From contig DDAM01000052.1 of NCBI GenBank assembly GCA_002332905.1, positions 18,694 through 82,693 on the forward strand: a stretch of 64,000 nt of DNA. The letters run 5' to 3'. The position numbers and the translations under genes were made by a program. The notes under the pieces are model-generated. The model worked only from the letters and a program-made list of their open reading frames with translations, was not told the origin of the DNA and did not search any database. Shown piece after piece: positions 9,442 to 17,517 of this stretch (its first letter is position 1; each line of letters begins with the position of its first letter). The DNA is from Firmicutes bacterium UBA2058. Its GTDB lineage: Bacteria > Bacillota > Clostridia > Tissierellales > Sedimentibacteraceae.

Positions 9442-9510
9442 CTGGTCCATTTATGGAAGCTAGGTGCTATGACTTATTGATTAGCACAACATACAATACA
9501 GCTACCAGCT
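9440..9510 (+). other. Branched stem-loop between the TIGR02530-like gene and flgE
   Basis: An outer stem, AGCTGGT (9440-9446) with ACCAGCT (9504-9510), encloses two arms: CCAT/ATGG (9447-9456) and GTGCTA (9464-9469) with TAGCAC (9482-9487). The outer stem starts at the stop codon of the upstream gene. The fold resembles a three-way junction. It lies 45 bases before flgE. Confidence 0.45.
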
Positions 9511-9554
9511 TAATAAATTAAGCTATTTATTTATTAAAAGGAGAATGAATTATT

Positions 9555-10424
9555 ATGATGAGATCATTATACTCAGGCGTAGCTGGCTTGAGAACACACC
9601 AAACAAAAATGGACGTAGTAGGTAACAATATAGCAAACGTAAATACATACGCATATAAATCACAAAGAGCAACATTTAGAGACATGTACTATCAAACTAT
9701 AAGATCTTCAAGTACAGGTGTCAATGCTACACAATTAGGATATGGTGCTCAAGTTGGTTCAATAGACACATTGCATACTCAAGCGGGTTATGCACCAACT
9801 GATAGACCAATGGATGTATATATAGATGGAGAGGGCTTTATAACAGTTGCTGATCCAAATGGCGGAGAAATGTATACTCGTATAGGTGCATTATCATTTA
9901 TGCCAGATGGTAAAACTGGAAACTTTAGATTAGTTGATATGAATGGAAATGCTGTGTTAGGTTGTAACGCTAATATAACGGCTGGACCTCCAGCTTCAAG
10001 TACTATCCCTGGAATAGCAGCAGATGGAACAATTGCTGCAATTGCTCCTGTAGTTGTTAACAATTTTTCTAATTACACAAATGTTTCTATAGGTGCAAAT
10101 GGTGTAATTACTGGTATAAATAAAGATGGTACATCTTTACAATTAGGAGCAATAGCAGTAGCTAAAATATCTAATGCTGAAGGTCTTACTATGCAAGGAA
10201 GTTCATATTATAAGGCCATTAATAATACAGGAGCAATTTCATATGCTCAAGCTGGTAAAGATGGTGTAGGTGCTTTTGTACCCGGAGCACTTGAAATGTC
10301 AAATGTTGACTTAGCAAAAGAATTTACAGATATGATTACAACTCAAAGAGGATATCAAGCTAACTCAAGAATAATCTCTGTTGTAGATGAAATGCTTCAA
10401 GAATTAGTTAACTTAAAAAGATAG
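9555..10424 (+). CDS. flgE: Flagellar hook protein FlgE
   Basis: Main subunit of the hook, the flexible joint between rod and filament. The 289-residue product has the N-terminal rod/hook motif (KMDVVGNNIANVNTYAYKSQ) and the C-terminal motif (FTDMITTQRGYQANSRI). A short middle region lacks the large outer domain of enterobacterial FlgE, so it resembles the short FlgE of Bacillus. Its place after flgD and the TIGR02530-like gene supports FlgE over FlgG. AAAAGGAG precedes ATG 9555; ATG 9558 is an equal alternative. Confidence 0.9.
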   Translation: MMRSLYSGVAGLRTHQTKMDVVGNNIANVNTYAYKSQRATFRDMYYQTIRSSSTGVNATQLGYGAQVGSIDTLHTQAGYAPTDRPMDVYIDGEGFITVADPNGGEMYTRIGALSFMPDGKTGNFRLVDMNGNAVLGCNANITAGPPASSTIPGIAADGTIAAIAPVVVNNFSNYTNVSIGANGVITGINKDGTSLQLGAIAVAKISNAEGLTMQGSSYYKAINNTGAISYAQAGKDGVGAFVPGALEMSNVDLAKEFTDMITTQRGYQANSRIISVVDEMLQELVNLKR

Positions 10425-10434
10425 ATTTTAAATA

Positions 10435-10576
10435 GGTAGAAGGTGATTAATTACACCTTCTACCATAAATAAAACAAAATATAAGTTATTAACTTATAAC
10501 TTAATAATTTACATTTTGTTTTATTTAACAATATTGCTTCAATATTGTTTACAATATTTGTTTCAATATTGTTTAT
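10435..10576 (+). repeat. Stacked palindromes between flgE and flbD
   Basis: First hairpin: GGTAGAAGGTG (10435-10445) pairs perfectly with CACCTTCTACC (10454-10464). Second: AATAAAACAAAAT (10468-10480) pairs with ATTTTGTTTTATT (10513-10525) and encloses ATAAGTT/AACTTAT (10481-10497). Third: repeated CAATATTG units from about 10528 to 10572. The first hairpin has no T-run after it, so it is not a plain terminator. Confidence 0.6.
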
Positions 10577-10607
10577 AGTTTAAAATTTTCTATATAAAGG
10601 GGCAATT

Positions 10608-10814
10608 ATGATAGTATTAGAGAAACTAAATAAGGAAGAAATAGTTCTTAATTCAAATCTTATTGAATTAATCGAAACTATTCCAGAAACAAAAATTACA
10701 TTAACATCAGGTAGATATTACTTAGTAGCTCAAACTAAGGAAGAGGTTGTAAAAAGAATTATTGAGTACAATAGAAAAATTTATAGCAATTTAATTAGAG
10801 TAAACGAGGTGTAG
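10608..10814 (+). CDS. flbD: FlbD/SwrD family flagellar protein
   Basis: Small protein of 68 residues (MIVLEKLNKEEIVLNSNLIE at the start). It matches the FlbD family found just before motA in many bacteria. In Bacillus the homologue SwrD raises motor power. The fold is short and mostly beta followed by a helix (TKEEVVKRIIEY). AAAGGGGC precedes the ATG. The stop lies 1 base before motA, so it is likely coupled to it. Confidence 0.85.
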   Translation: MIVLEKLNKEEIVLNSNLIELIETIPETKITLTSGRYYLVAQTKEEVVKRIIEYNRKIYSNLIRVNEV

Positions 10815-10815
10815 T

Positions 10816-11643
10816 ATGGACTTAACAATTATTATTGGTTTCATTGCTGCTGTTGCATTAGTTGGCTATGGAATACTTGGTAGTGGTACATTGATGAACT
10901 TTTGGGATCCGGGAAGTATTTACATTACTGTAGGTGGTACATTTGCTTCTACATTTATGTCAGTTCCTTTTAAGTATGTAAAAAAAATACCAGCACATAT
11001 AAAAGTTATATTAAGAAGAGATCAAGTAAACTTAAATGGGTATATAGATGTACTGGTTGAGTTGGCCCAAGAAGCTAGGGTAAAAGGACTTTTAGCATTA
11101 GAGGAAAAAGTAAACCAAATTGAAATAGATGATGAGTTTTTAAAATTTTGTGTAATGCTTATAATTGATGCCTTAGAAGCTACAAAGGTTAGAGAACAAA
11201 TAGAAAATGAGATAAACTGTATAGAAGTAAGGCATGCTGCTGCATGGAAAGTTTACGAACGTGCAGAGGCTTTCGCTCCAGCATTTGGTATGCTAGGAAC
11301 TTTAATAGGATTAATAAATATGTTAATGGGATTAAATCCGGATGATTCATCAAACTTAGGTGCTGGTATGTCAGTTGCGTTAATTACAACTTTTTATGGT
11401 TCTTTTCTTGCCAACGTTTTGTTTGGACCTATAGGTAACAAACTAAAGGCAAAACACGAAGAAGAAATGATAGTTAAAAGTTTAATAATGGAAGGAATTT
11501 TATCTATTCAAGCTGGTGAAAATCCAAAATACATAAGAGATAAATTAAAATCATACTTAACAACAAGAGAAAGAGATGATGTTTCTACTAGCAACAGTTC
11601 AGATGATGAAGAAAATACTAGTAAAAAGTCCAAAAGAAAATAA
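10816..11643 (+). CDS. motA: Flagellar motor stator protein MotA
   Basis: Membrane stator subunit which, with MotB, couples ion flow to rotation. The 275-residue product has four membrane helices: near residues 3-24, 31-50, and a pair around 150-205 that includes the conserved PAFGMLGTLIGLINML. The cytoplasmic loop (about 50-145) should carry the charges that touch FliG. The tail is Ser/Lys/Asp rich. It is preceded by flbD and followed by motB. Confidence 0.95.
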   Translation: MDLTIIIGFIAAVALVGYGILGSGTLMNFWDPGSIYITVGGTFASTFMSVPFKYVKKIPAHIKVILRRDQVNLNGYIDVLVELAQEARVKGLLALEEKVNQIEIDDEFLKFCVMLIIDALEATKVREQIENEINCIEVRHAAAWKVYERAEAFAPAFGMLGTLIGLINMLMGLNPDDSSNLGAGMSVALITTFYGSFLANVLFGPIGNKLKAKHEEEMIVKSLIMEGILSIQAGENPKYIRDKLKSYLTTRERDDVSTSNSSDDEENTSKKSKRK

Positions 11644-11705
11644 GTTAGTACATAAAATATATAGTAATATAAATAACAATTTATTATGGATAGTAGGTGA
11701 ATAGA

Positions 11706-12494
11706 TTGGCAAAAAAAAGAAAACCAGAAGCTGTAAATACTGGTGCTTGGTTAAATACTTATGCTGATATGGTAACTCTTATACTAACATTCTTCGTATT
11801 GCTTTATTCAATGTCAACTATAGATGCAGCTAAATATGCTAAGTTAGCACAAGCTCTTTCAAATGGAAGAAACGTTATAGCTGCACCAGAAGATTATATG
11901 CCAGGAGAGGATTTGCTGGATGATGGTTCAACAGCTGAAACACCTGTTATAGAAGATGAAGATTTAGAAGGATTAGATATTTTATATCAGATTATCATGA
12001 ACTATGTAAAAGAAAATAACCTTCAGGAAGATGTTGTTGTTGAAAGAACTGAGGAAGAAGTATTTATACGGTTTAGAAATAATGTGTTTTTCGATGGCTA
12101 TAGTTCTAATCTTAAAGAAAGTGGTAGAAAAATATTAGATGTCGTTGCGTTAGGTATTCAGGAAGCAGATCCTGTTATACAGGAAATCATAATAGCAGGA
12201 CATACTGCTATGGTTGAAAGTGATCCAACTAATGTCGACAGAACTCTTTCAAGCGATAGAGCAAATGCTGTATTATTATATTTAGAATCCAAAGGTATGT
12301 TTGAACCTCAAAAGCTTGTGGCAGTTGGTTATGGTCTCCATAGACCAATAGCTTCAAATGATACACCAGAGGGAAGAGCACAAAATAGAAGAGTTGAAAT
12401 ATATATATCTAAAAAAGGACACACAAAGAGCTTTACCGATTATATATATGACATATTAAGCGACAGAGAAAAGAATAAAAATGTCGAAGAATAA
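11706..12494 (+). CDS. motB: Flagellar motor stator protein MotB
   Basis: Stator subunit that anchors the motor to peptidoglycan. The 262-residue product has a short basic start (LAKKRKPEAVNTGAW) and one membrane helix with the ion-binding Asp (TYADMVTLILTFFVLLYSMS). A plug and linker follow, then an OmpA-like peptidoglycan-binding domain (LSSDRANAVLLYLESKG, GRAQNRRVEIYI). TTG 11706 is preferred since AGGTG at 11695-11699 is correctly spaced; GTG 11697 lies inside it. fliL, which often follows motB, is absent. Confidence 0.94.
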   Translation: MAKKRKPEAVNTGAWLNTYADMVTLILTFFVLLYSMSTIDAAKYAKLAQALSNGRNVIAAPEDYMPGEDLLDDGSTAETPVIEDEDLEGLDILYQIIMNYVKENNLQEDVVVERTEEEVFIRFRNNVFFDGYSSNLKESGRKILDVVALGIQEADPVIQEIIIAGHTAMVESDPTNVDRTLSSDRANAVLLYLESKGMFEPQKLVAVGYGLHRPIASNDTPEGRAQNRRVEIYISKKGHTKSFTDYIYDILSDREKNKNVEE

Positions 12495-12518
12495 AAAAAG
12501 ATAGAAGAGGGCAAATAC

Positions 12519-13514
12519 ATGGCAGATATATTATCTCAAAGCCAAATTGATGCACTGCTTAATAATCTGACGAGTGGTGAAGTCGATATAGATGAAATAG
12601 ATAAGGACAGTGAAGACAGCAAAGTAAAAATATATGACTTTAGTAGTCCAAAAAAAGTTACAAGAGAAAATCTAAAGTTAATAAATGGTATTTATGAAAG
12701 CTATGCACGTATTGTATCTTCATATTTGACAGCAGTATTGAGACTCTTTTGTGAAATTGAGATAGAGCAAATAGAGGAAAGTATTTTCTATGAATATAAT
12801 AATGCGTTAAATGATTCTGTTTTAATGTGTGTTGTAGACTTTTTAATGCCAGACACAAAAAAGTCATGTGGACAAATTTTAGTTAATGTTTCAAAACCAT
12901 TGGCATTTTCAATTATTGATAAGTTAATGGGTGGAGACGGTGATGACTATAAGTATGAAAGAGATTTTACAGATATTGAATTATCTATATTAGATAACCT
13001 ATTAAGACAAATTATAAGTAAAATGCAAGATGCATGGCAAAACACAATACCTATAATTGTTGAATTTAACAAAATAGAAACAAATGCGAGATTCATACAA
13101 AGTATAGGCTATAATGATACTGTATTATTAATAGTACTTGACACAATAGTTAAAGGGTTAAGTGACAAAATCACAGTTTGTATACCTACAATGACAATTG
13201 ATGAAATATTTAAAAAATCAGAAAGTGTTCTCAAGATGGGAAGGAAAATATCTGATAATCTTCAAGCTGAAAATGATAAAGAAGCAATAATGGGATATTT
13301 AAAAGCATCTTATTTAAATATTGCAGGAATATTAGGTGGAACCGAGTTATCCTTAAGTGATGTTTTAAATATTCAAATCGGAGATGTAATAGTTCTTGAT
13401 GACAAAACTGATGAAGAAGTTATTGTAAAAGTTGAAGAGAAAACATGGTTTAAAGGTAAATGGGGAATTAAAAAGAAAAGAAATGCAATAAAGATAAATG
13501 AGATTTTGTATTAA
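12519..13514 (+). CDS. fliM: Flagellar motor switch protein FliM
   Basis: C-ring protein that binds phosphorylated CheY and reverses rotation. The 331-residue product starts with the CheY-binding helix (LSQSQIDALLNNL). The CheC-like middle domain follows (about 40-225), then the SpoA/FliN-like C-terminal domain (LGGTELSLSDVLNIQIGDVI). AGAAGAGGGC lies before the ATG. It is followed after 23 bases by fliY. No unusual changes. Confidence 0.95.
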   Translation: MADILSQSQIDALLNNLTSGEVDIDEIDKDSEDSKVKIYDFSSPKKVTRENLKLINGIYESYARIVSSYLTAVLRLFCEIEIEQIEESIFYEYNNALNDSVLMCVVDFLMPDTKKSCGQILVNVSKPLAFSIIDKLMGGDGDDYKYERDFTDIELSILDNLLRQIISKMQDAWQNTIPIIVEFNKIETNARFIQSIGYNDTVLLIVLDTIVKGLSDKITVCIPTMTIDEIFKKSESVLKMGRKISDNLQAENDKEAIMGYLKASYLNIAGILGGTELSLSDVLNIQIGDVIVLDDKTDEEVIVKVEEKTWFKGKWGIKKKRNAIKINEILY

Positions 13515-13537
13515 ATTCTAATGAAATGAGGTATTAT

Positions 13538-14821
13538 ATGGAAGCATTAAACGAATTATTCTTAACCGATATGGAAAAAGACGTAATAGGTGAAGTTATG
13601 AATATAAGCTTAGGTTCATCTGCTACATCTTTATCATCTCTGTTAAGCAAAAGAGTTGATATTACAGTACCAAAGGTTAATGTTATAAGCACACAAGATT
13701 TTGACTTTCAAGATCTAGAACCAGCTGTTGGAGTAGAAATAAAATATATAGAGGGTATAACTGGTGATAATGTCCTCATATTAAAAAAAGTAGATATTAA
13801 AGTAATTTTAGAGAATTTAATGGGTGTTGAAATCCCTGATGAAGAATTCGAGCTTGATGAAATTGCTATGAGTGCAGTATGCGAAGTAATGAATCAAATG
13901 ATGGGCTCAGCAGCTACAGCATTAGCAGATTTTTTAGGTAAAACAGTAAATATTTCAACTCCTATTGCATATGAAATTGGAGATAAGGCTGACTTTAAAG
14001 GTAGATATTTTTCTGACTCAGGTTATTTAGTTGAGGTTAAGTTCGATTTAAAAGTTGGTGATGTAATAAATAGTGAATTTTTAAATGTTTTATCTATACC
14101 TTTAGCAAAAGAAATGGTAGATTTATTCTTAAAAGGAACAGGACTAGGAGATAATTCTTCAAGTGAAGAATTAAACATAGAATTAGCTAATGACATAATT
14201 GAAAAAGAAATAGCTCAAAGTCCAAAAGTCAAAGTTGAACAGGCTCCTGTTAAAAATGAGGTAAAGCTTGAAGAAGCTAGAAAACCTGAAAAACAAGTTC
14301 CTAAATCAGTAGAAAAATATGAAGATGATTATGAGGATGATGAAGAAGAAATAATTGAGCGTAAAAGATCTAAGAAAAGAAAAGCCCCTAGCTATTATGA
14401 AGAAGATTATGAAGATGAAGATGATTACGAATATGAATATGAAGAAAGACCTAGAAGACCTGTAGAAAGAAAAACTAAAAGAAATAGAGTTCCTGTTAAT
14501 GTAGCACCTATGCAATACGAAAGCTTTGATGAAGAGGAAGAGGAATTATCAGAAGAGCAACGCACTAATTTAGGATTAATAATGTCAGTACCACTACAAG
14601 TAACAGTAGAAATTGGTAGGACTAAAAAGAAAATAAAGGATATATTAGAGTTTTCACAAGGAACAATAGTTGAACTTGATAAACAAGCGGGATCACAGGT
14701 AGATATAATAATAAATGGTCAAGTTATTGCCAAAGGCGATGTAGTAGTAGTTAATGATAACTTTGGCGTAAGAGTAACTGAAATAATTAAAAAAGATGAA
14801 ATAGTAAAATTAACAATTTAA
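13538..14821 (+). CDS. fliY: Flagellar switch protein and CheY-P phosphatase FliY
   Basis: C-ring protein combining a CheC-like phosphatase region with a FliN (SpoA) domain; it replaces FliN in Gram-positive bacteria. Both phosphatase motifs (D/S-x3-E-x2-N-x22-P) are intact: DVIGEVMN with its Pro 23 residues later, and SAVCEVMN likewise. A long acidic/basic linker near residues 240-340, rich in Glu, Asp, Tyr, Arg and Lys, leads to the C-terminal domain (QVTVEIGRTKKKIKDILEFS). ATG 13538 follows GAGGT; ATG 13526 lies upstream of that site. 427 residues. Confidence 0.95.
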   Translation: MEALNELFLTDMEKDVIGEVMNISLGSSATSLSSLLSKRVDITVPKVNVISTQDFDFQDLEPAVGVEIKYIEGITGDNVLILKKVDIKVILENLMGVEIPDEEFELDEIAMSAVCEVMNQMMGSAATALADFLGKTVNISTPIAYEIGDKADFKGRYFSDSGYLVEVKFDLKVGDVINSEFLNVLSIPLAKEMVDLFLKGTGLGDNSSSEELNIELANDIIEKEIAQSPKVKVEQAPVKNEVKLEEARKPEKQVPKSVEKYEDDYEDDEEEIIERKRSKKRKAPSYYEEDYEDEDDYEYEYEERPRRPVERKTKRNRVPVNVAPMQYESFDEEEEELSEEQRTNLGLIMSVPLQVTVEIGRTKKKIKDILEFSQGTIVELDKQAGSQVDIIINGQVIAKGDVVVVNDNFGVRVTEIIKKDEIVKLTI

Positions 14822-14881
14822 TAATATATATATATTTTAAATAGCTAATTATAAATAATGCAATTATTTGGAGGATTAAAA

Positions 14882-15244
14882 ATGAGTGGCAAAATATTGA
14901 TAGTAGATGATGCAGCTTTTATGAGAATGATGATCAAAGATACTTTAAAGAAAAATGGATATGAGGATTTACTTGAGGCAGCTGATGGAGAAATAGCAGT
15001 TAGTCAATACAAAGCAGAAACACCAGATTTAGTTATTATGGATATTACGATGCCTAACAAAGATGGTTTACAAGCATTAAAGGAAATTAAAGAATATGAC
15101 AGTTCAGCTAAAATTGTTATGTGTTCTGCAATGGGACAAGAATCTATGGTTGTTGAAGCAATTAAATTAGGTGCAAAAGATTTTATAGTTAAACCATTTA
15201 AACCTGATAGAATACTAAAAACTGTAACTACAGTATTGGGTTAA
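14882..15244 (+). CDS. cheY: Chemotaxis response regulator CheY
   Basis: Single receiver domain of 120 residues that carries the signal from CheA to the C ring. Visible residues are the acidic pair (ILIVDDAAFMRMM), the phospho-Asp (LVIMDITMPNKDG), the Ser of the switch (MCSAMGQ) and the conserved Lys (DFIVKPFKPDRI). ATG 14882 follows TTTGGAGG. Lying between fliY and fliO is the standard Firmicute position. FliY and CheC in this window are its likely phosphatases. Confidence 0.96.
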   Translation: MSGKILIVDDAAFMRMMIKDTLKKNGYEDLLEAADGEIAVSQYKAETPDLVIMDITMPNKDGLQALKEIKEYDSSAKIVMCSAMGQESMVVEAIKLGAKDFIVKPFKPDRILKTVTTVLG

Positions 15245-15257
15245 ATGGGGTGTTAGT

Positions 15258-15674
15258 ATTTTTAAGGAAGTATTTTCACTGATAATATCATTAATTTTAA
15301 TTGTTTTAGTACTATATTTTACATATTATTTTACTAAAACTCTTTCAAAGAAAATTACAAATTACTCTACTTCTAAATATGTTAAAATTGTTGATAGAAT
15401 TGCACTTAGCCAAAATAAATTCTTATTAATTATAGAAATTGGTGGAAAGAAGCTTTTGTTGAGTGTTACAGATAACAATATTAGTATTTTAAAGGAACTA
15501 GATGATCTAGTTTTAGAATCTAGTGAGCTAAATAATCAAAGTAAAGATGCAAATGCTAAGTTTGGTGAAATTCTAAAAGAAAATTTATTAAAAAACAAAA
15601 TTACTTCAAAATTTATGAAAGGCAATATTAGCTATGAAAGCGATGAATTTAATTATAAACAGGATAAAAGATAA
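15258..15674 (+). CDS. fliO: Flagellar export gate assembly protein FliO, probable ATT start
   Basis: FliO-like protein of the export gate. The frame is open from 15228 to 15674. It encodes a membrane helix (VFSLIISLILIVLVLYFTYY) and then a basic cytoplasmic part with a beta-rich core (KFLLIIEIGGKKLLLSVTDN). The first ATG, GTG or TTG in frame is at 15453, after the helix and within the core, so normal start rules would lose the membrane anchor. GGGGTG at 15247-15252 points to ATT 15258, a rare initiation codon. That gives 138 residues. The end overlaps fliP by 41 bases. A sequence error or frameshift near 15250 is the alternative. Confidence 0.7.
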   Translation: MFKEVFSLIISLILIVLVLYFTYYFTKTLSKKITNYSTSKYVKIVDRIALSQNKFLLIIEIGGKKLLLSVTDNNISILKELDDLVLESSELNNQSKDANAKFGEILKENLLKNKITSKFMKGNISYESDEFNYKQDKR

Positions 15675-16410
15675 TAAATATGGATTTAAGATTATATTTA
15701 TTGCTATCATGTTAATACTTTTGACTAGCACTTGTGCTTTTGCAAGTGTTGTGAATGTTGATGTAAATGGTACTAATAGTGACACATTAGAAATAATAAT
15801 ATTACTTACAGTACTTACATTGCTACCTTCCATAATAATAATGATGACTTCCTTTACAAGAATAGTTATTGTTTTATCTTTTTTAAGAAATGCTTTGGGA
15901 CTTCAACAAACACCACCAAATCAAGTTATGATTGGTATTGCACTGTTTCTGACATTGTTTATAATGTCTCCTGTATTAGAAGAAATTAATACAACAGCTT
16001 ATGAACCTTATAAAAATGAGCTTATAACGCAGGATGAATTTTATAAAAGGGCATCAGAGCCTATAAAAACATTTATGCTTGAGCAAACAGGTAAAAAAGA
16101 GCTAAATATGTTCATTACATTATCAAAAAATGAAGAAGTAATTGAAAATCAGGATATTCAGAAGCTACCACTAACAGTGGTTATTCCTGCTTTTATGACA
16201 AGTGAACTTAGAAGAGCTTTCATTATAGGATTTTTAATCTTTATACCATTTTTGATAATAGATACAATTGTATCTACTGTGCTAATGTCAATGGGTATGA
16301 TGATGCTACCGCCGGTTATGATTTCCTTACCGTTTAAAATACTACTGTTTGTATTAGTAGATGGTTGGACACTCTTATTCCAGACATTGATTACGACGTT
16401 CAATGTTTAA
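15634..16410 (+). CDS. fliP: Flagellar export gate protein FliP
   Basis: Core membrane subunit of the export gate (FliP5-FliQ4-FliR1). The 258-residue product has an N-terminal signal-peptide-like stretch (IIFIAIMLILLTSTCAFA), as known for FliP. Membrane helices follow, with conserved segments TSFTRIVIVLSFLRNALGLQ and, near the end, MGMMMLPPVMISLPFKILLF. The start is ATG 15634 or 15643; neither has a strong ribosome site, and both overlap the fliO end, which suggests coupling. Confidence 0.95.
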   Translation: MKAMNLIINRIKDNKYGFKIIFIAIMLILLTSTCAFASVVNVDVNGTNSDTLEIIILLTVLTLLPSIIIMMTSFTRIVIVLSFLRNALGLQQTPPNQVMIGIALFLTLFIMSPVLEEINTTAYEPYKNELITQDEFYKRASEPIKTFMLEQTGKKELNMFITLSKNEEVIENQDIQKLPLTVVIPAFMTSELRRAFIIGFLIFIPFLIIDTIVSTVLMSMGMMMLPPVMISLPFKILLFVLVDGWTLLFQTLITTFNV

Positions 16411-16428
16411 GTAATTTAGGAGGATAAT

Positions 16429-16695
16429 ATGGATGCATCATTAGTTATGGAAATAATGCAAGCGACAATGGTTGTAATTCTAAAAATTACTGTACCATTG
16501 TTAGGGATAAGTATGATAGTAGGACTTATAATAGCTATCTTTCAGGCAGCAACACAGATACATGAACAGACATTAACTTTTGTACCTAAATTACTGACAG
16601 TAGCTGTATTACTAATAATGATGGGTTCATTTATAATAGCTACTATGTCTGATTTCGTATATTACTTATTCGATATAATGTCAAAATTAACATAA
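16429..16695 (+). CDS. fliQ: Flagellar export gate protein FliQ
   Basis: Small gate subunit of 88 residues with two membrane helices (about 14-36 and 52-76). The FliQ signature is between them (IFQAATQIHEQTLTFVPKL). TTAGGAGG precedes the ATG. It follows fliP after 18 bases. The stop is followed by an 8-bp hairpin before fliR. Confidence 0.95.
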   Translation: MDASLVMEIMQATMVVILKITVPLLGISMIVGLIIAIFQAATQIHEQTLTFVPKLLTVAVLLIMMGSFIIATMSDFVYYLFDIMSKLT

Positions 16696-16697
16696 AA

Positions 16698-16722
16698 AGC
16701 GAAGAAAAAAACACTCTTCGCT
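16698..16722 (+). repeat. Intercistronic hairpin, module A, before fliR
   Basis: AGCGAAGA (16698-16705) pairs perfectly with TCTTCGCT (16715-16722). It starts 2 bases after the fliQ stop and is followed by CTATAGAGGT, which holds the fliR ribosome site. This is module A alone. Confidence 0.7.
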
Positions 16723-16736
16723 CTATAGAGGTAAGT

Positions 16737-17504
16737 ATGGAAATAACAGGAGATGTAACTTATTTTATTTTTATCCTAGCCCGTATAACAGGATGCATTG
16801 TATTCAACCAAGTATTTGGACGTGGTAATGTTCCAATTATGTTTCAAATAGGTCTGAGTATAATGTTAACAATAACAGTATATGGAGTTTTGCCACCAGA
16901 TAATTTTTTAGAGGTTAATTTACTGATAGAATATATTTTTCTAATACTTAAAGAATTATTTGTAGGATTTGTTATTGGATATATTATTAAGATGTTTTTA
17001 GCTGTTATTGTTGTAGCTGGAGAATTTATTGATATGCAATTAGGATTATCTATGGCAAAAATTTACGATCCTAAAAGTAATCTTTCGATGGGTATTAGTT
17101 CAAGTATTTTAAATTTGTTTTTTATGCTAATATTTTTTAGTGTTGGTGGACATTTAACATTAATACAGATATTTATAACATCATGTAAAGTGTTACCATT
17201 TGGAAGAATAGTGTTTTCACGAGAATTATTTTTGAGCTTAGTTGAAATGTTTTCATATATTTTAATATACTCAGTAAAATTGACATTGCCAATTTTGGCG
17301 GTAGAGTTTATAACTGAAATTGGGGTAGGTATTATGATGAAGGCAATTCCACAAATACATTTATTCGTTGTGAATATACCACTTAAAATTTTTATTGGCT
17401 TTATGACAATGTTAATATTAGTTCCTACATTTGCCTCATTTTTAGAAAGGCTAATAACTCTTATGTTTGAAGCAATACAAAAAAATTTGAATTTACTAAT
17501 ATAA
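16737..17504 (+). CDS. fliR: Flagellar export gate protein FliR
   Basis: Gate subunit that completes the FliP-FliQ pore. The 255-residue product has at least six hydrophobic helices. Conserved segments are ITGCIVFNQVFGRGNVP near the start and AGEFIDMQLGLSMAKIYDP in the middle. GAGGT precedes the ATG. Order fliP-fliQ-fliR-flhB-flhA is the typical export-gate block. Confidence 0.95.
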   Translation: MEITGDVTYFIFILARITGCIVFNQVFGRGNVPIMFQIGLSIMLTITVYGVLPPDNFLEVNLLIEYIFLILKELFVGFVIGYIIKMFLAVIVVAGEFIDMQLGLSMAKIYDPKSNLSMGISSSILNLFFMLIFFSVGGHLTLIQIFITSCKVLPFGRIVFSRELFLSLVEMFSYILIYSVKLTLPILAVEFITEIGVGIMMKAIPQIHLFVVNIPLKIFIGFMTMLILVPTFASFLERLITLMFEAIQKNLNLLI

Positions 17505-17517
17505 AAGGATAAATACA

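Noticed and set aside
9440..9510. tRNA-like fold before flgE
   Set aside because: It has no acceptor stem with a CCA-like end, no T-loop or anticodon arm of the right size, and only two inner arms.
10435..10464. Rho-independent terminator after flgE
   Set aside because: The stem is strong, but the bases after it (ATAAATAAAAC) are not a T-run and the operon goes on.
15456..15674. Short 72-residue frame starting at TTG 15456
   Set aside because: It is the back part of fliO; the frame upstream carries the FliO membrane helix and a ribosome site, so the gene starts near 15258.
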